A DNA stretch of 64,000 bases from PoT sp049331405. Lineage in GTDB: Bacteria > Planctomycetota > Planctomycetia > Isosphaerales > Isosphaeraceae. Under the pieces are notes generated by a model. That model ran no database searches. It saw only the letters and a program-made list of their open reading frames with translations, and had not been told where the DNA came from. Where the stretch lies: contig NZ_CP186274.1 of NCBI RefSeq assembly GCF_049331405.1, forward strand, positions 2,108,001-2,172,000, read 5' to 3'. Shown here piece by piece: positions 63,149 through 64,000 of the stretch (its first letter is position 1; every line of letters starts with the position of its first letter). The translations under genes were made by a program, and so were the position numbers.

Positions 63149-64000
63149 TCAGACGTCGCAAAGGGTCACGGCCTGCTCGAGGCCTGCGAGGGGGTCGCGG
63201 GTGGGGATGAATTCCTGGCCCACGTAGCCCTGGTAGCCGATCTCGAGGAGCGCCTCCATGATGGCGGGGAAGGCGATCTCCTGGTGGGCGTCGAGCTCGC
63301 CGCGGCCTGGGTTGCCCGCGGTGTGGACGTGACCGATGTAATCCTTGTGCTCGCGGAGGCGGCGGATTACGTCGCCGTCCATGATCTGCACGTGGTAGAT
63401 GTCGAACAGGAGCTTCAGGTTGGGAGACCCGACGCGCTTGATGATGTCGATGCAATACTCGGTGTGATCCCCCTGATAGCCGGGGTGCCCCTTCATCGGG
63501 TGCGAGCGGTCGCGGGTGTTGAGCATCTCCAGGCAGAGGGTGACTTTCTTCTTCTCGGCGTGGCCGATGATCTGCTTGAAGCCCTCGACGCAGTTAGCCG
63601 CGCCGACGTCATCGGCGATGTCTTCCTTCATGCCCGTGAAGCAGATCACATTCTTGAAGCCATACTCGGCGCAGGCGTCGATCGCGTCGCGCGTGGCCTT
63701 GAAGACCTTGTCGCGATATTTGGGATTATTGAACCCCTTCACGAACGGCGGTTCCGGGCTCATGTCGATCGTGGCGATCGCGCACTCGAGCCCGGCTTCC
63801 TTCAGTAACGGGAAGTACTTGGGGTCGATGAGCTCGATGCTGGTGCAGCCGAGCTGCTTGGTGATCTTGATAAACGTGGGAACATCCCAGTATTTCTCGA
63901 AGCACCAGTGGACGATCGACTGCTTGATGCGTCCCTTGGTGATCCGCTTGGCCGAGCCCGCCGGCTCGGCGGCCGAGGCGACGGAGCCGCCGACGGCCGA
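63149..64000 (-). CDS. Hydroxypyruvate isomerase/sugar-phosphate isomerase-like TIM barrel, truncated
   Basis: The frame stays open to the window edge (284 residues, N-terminus missing). The visible first part (GSAKRITKGRIKQSIVHWCF) is the end of an exported-protein leader followed by the barrel start. Later blocks fit xylose-isomerase-like TIM barrels of the Hyi type: CLEMLNTRD (metal-binding Glu), FDIYHVQIMDGD, HVHTAGNPGRGEL and GQEFIP (metal-binding Glu). Hyi interconverts hydroxypyruvate and tartronate semialdehyde; exported planctomycete relatives may act on other sugars. The Ala/Gly-rich stretch at the window edge is consistent with a Tat signal peptide. A shorter start at 63763 would remove conserved sequence. 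Confidence 0.82.
   Translation of the reverse strand, partial: SAVGGSVASAAEPAGSAKRITKGRIKQSIVHWCFEKYWDVPTFIKITKQLGCTSIELIDPKYFPLLKEAGLECAIATIDMSPEPPFVKGFNNPKYRDKVFKATRDAIDACAEYGFKNVICFTGMKEDIADDVGAANCVEGFKQIIGHAEKKKVTLCLEMLNTRDRSHPMKGHPGYQGDHTEYCIDIIKRVGSPNLKLLFDIYHVQIMDGDVIRRLREHKDYIGHVHTAGNPGRGELDAHQEIAFPAIMEALLEIGYQGYVGQEFIPTRDPLAGLEQAVTLCDV

Overview
The window is a 64 kb, GC-rich piece of a bacterial chromosome that looks like a planctomycete, probably of the Isosphaeraceae type. The evidence is the gene content: a DUF1559 protein with a prepilin-type N-terminus, an FG-GAP/ASPIC-UnbV (CRTAC1-like) protein followed by a DUF3179 protein, a YdjY-domain secreted protein, an ECF sigma factor overlapping a Hanks kinase-WD40 protein, Tat-exported Gfo/Idh/MocA and hydroxypyruvate-isomerase-like proteins, and many small proteins of unknown function. 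Genes lie on both strands in short operons. Start/stop overlaps (ATGA or GTGA) are frequent, and the stretches between operons are long and lower in GC. I saw no rRNA, tRNA, insertion sequence, prophage or CRISPR array.

Layout. 1-8300: a truncated secreted protein, a UxaC-like amidohydrolase, a CoaB-type ligase domain, ATP-dependent PEP carboxykinase, a DEAD-box helicase and a DksA/TraR zinc-finger protein. 8300-18660: a coupled pair of envelope proteins (one with a zinc ribbon and membrane anchor, one TPR-like and secreted), a LarA-like protein with YgfZ, a small unknown protein, a Gfo/Idh oxidoreductase, CTP synthase and a NagA-like deacetylase. 18890-22969: one minus-strand operon DUF1559 - small lipoprotein - CRTAC1 - DUF3179. 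24616-28844: ECF sigma factor plus kinase-WD40 protein. 28870-34415: GNAT acetyltransferase, rhomboid protease, STAS protein, a DapA-family lyase/aldolase, a secreted HEXXH protein and small unknowns. 34903-39666: alanine dehydrogenase, then an operon of an acidic small protein, MtnA, a methyltransferase and a GT2 glycosyltransferase, then a Dabb protein. 39759-42933: sulfate assimilation (ATP sulfurylase/APS kinase, Rrf2 regulator, APS reductase) behind a clear sigma-70 promoter. 43414-44097: a YdjY protein. 44305-56792: a type IV pilus/type II secretion-like envelope complex (secretin, small membrane protein, PilP-position protein, PilO-like protein, PilM-PilN fusion). 57552-61774: a small DUF5678-like protein and a three-gene glycolipid/glycan module. 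63149-64000: a truncated hydroxypyruvate-isomerase-like protein.

The most unusual part is the pilus/secretion-like locus. Its three inner-membrane components each carry long Met/Gly-rich low-complexity stretches that the classical proteins lack, PilM and PilN are one polypeptide, and the secretin is about 1,475 residues long with a Gly/Thr/Ser repeat inserted in its C-terminal half. The prepilin-like DUF1559 protein elsewhere in the window is a plausible, unproven substrate class for such a machine. A second oddity is the ATP sulfurylase/APS kinase gene. Its conserved N-terminus is encoded upstream of the first ATG, in a stretch with no ATG, GTG or TTG, and a good Shine-Dalgarno sequence stands before an ATC codon. 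Several other starts were chosen from ribosome-binding sites, including TTG starts for the helicase and the secretin.
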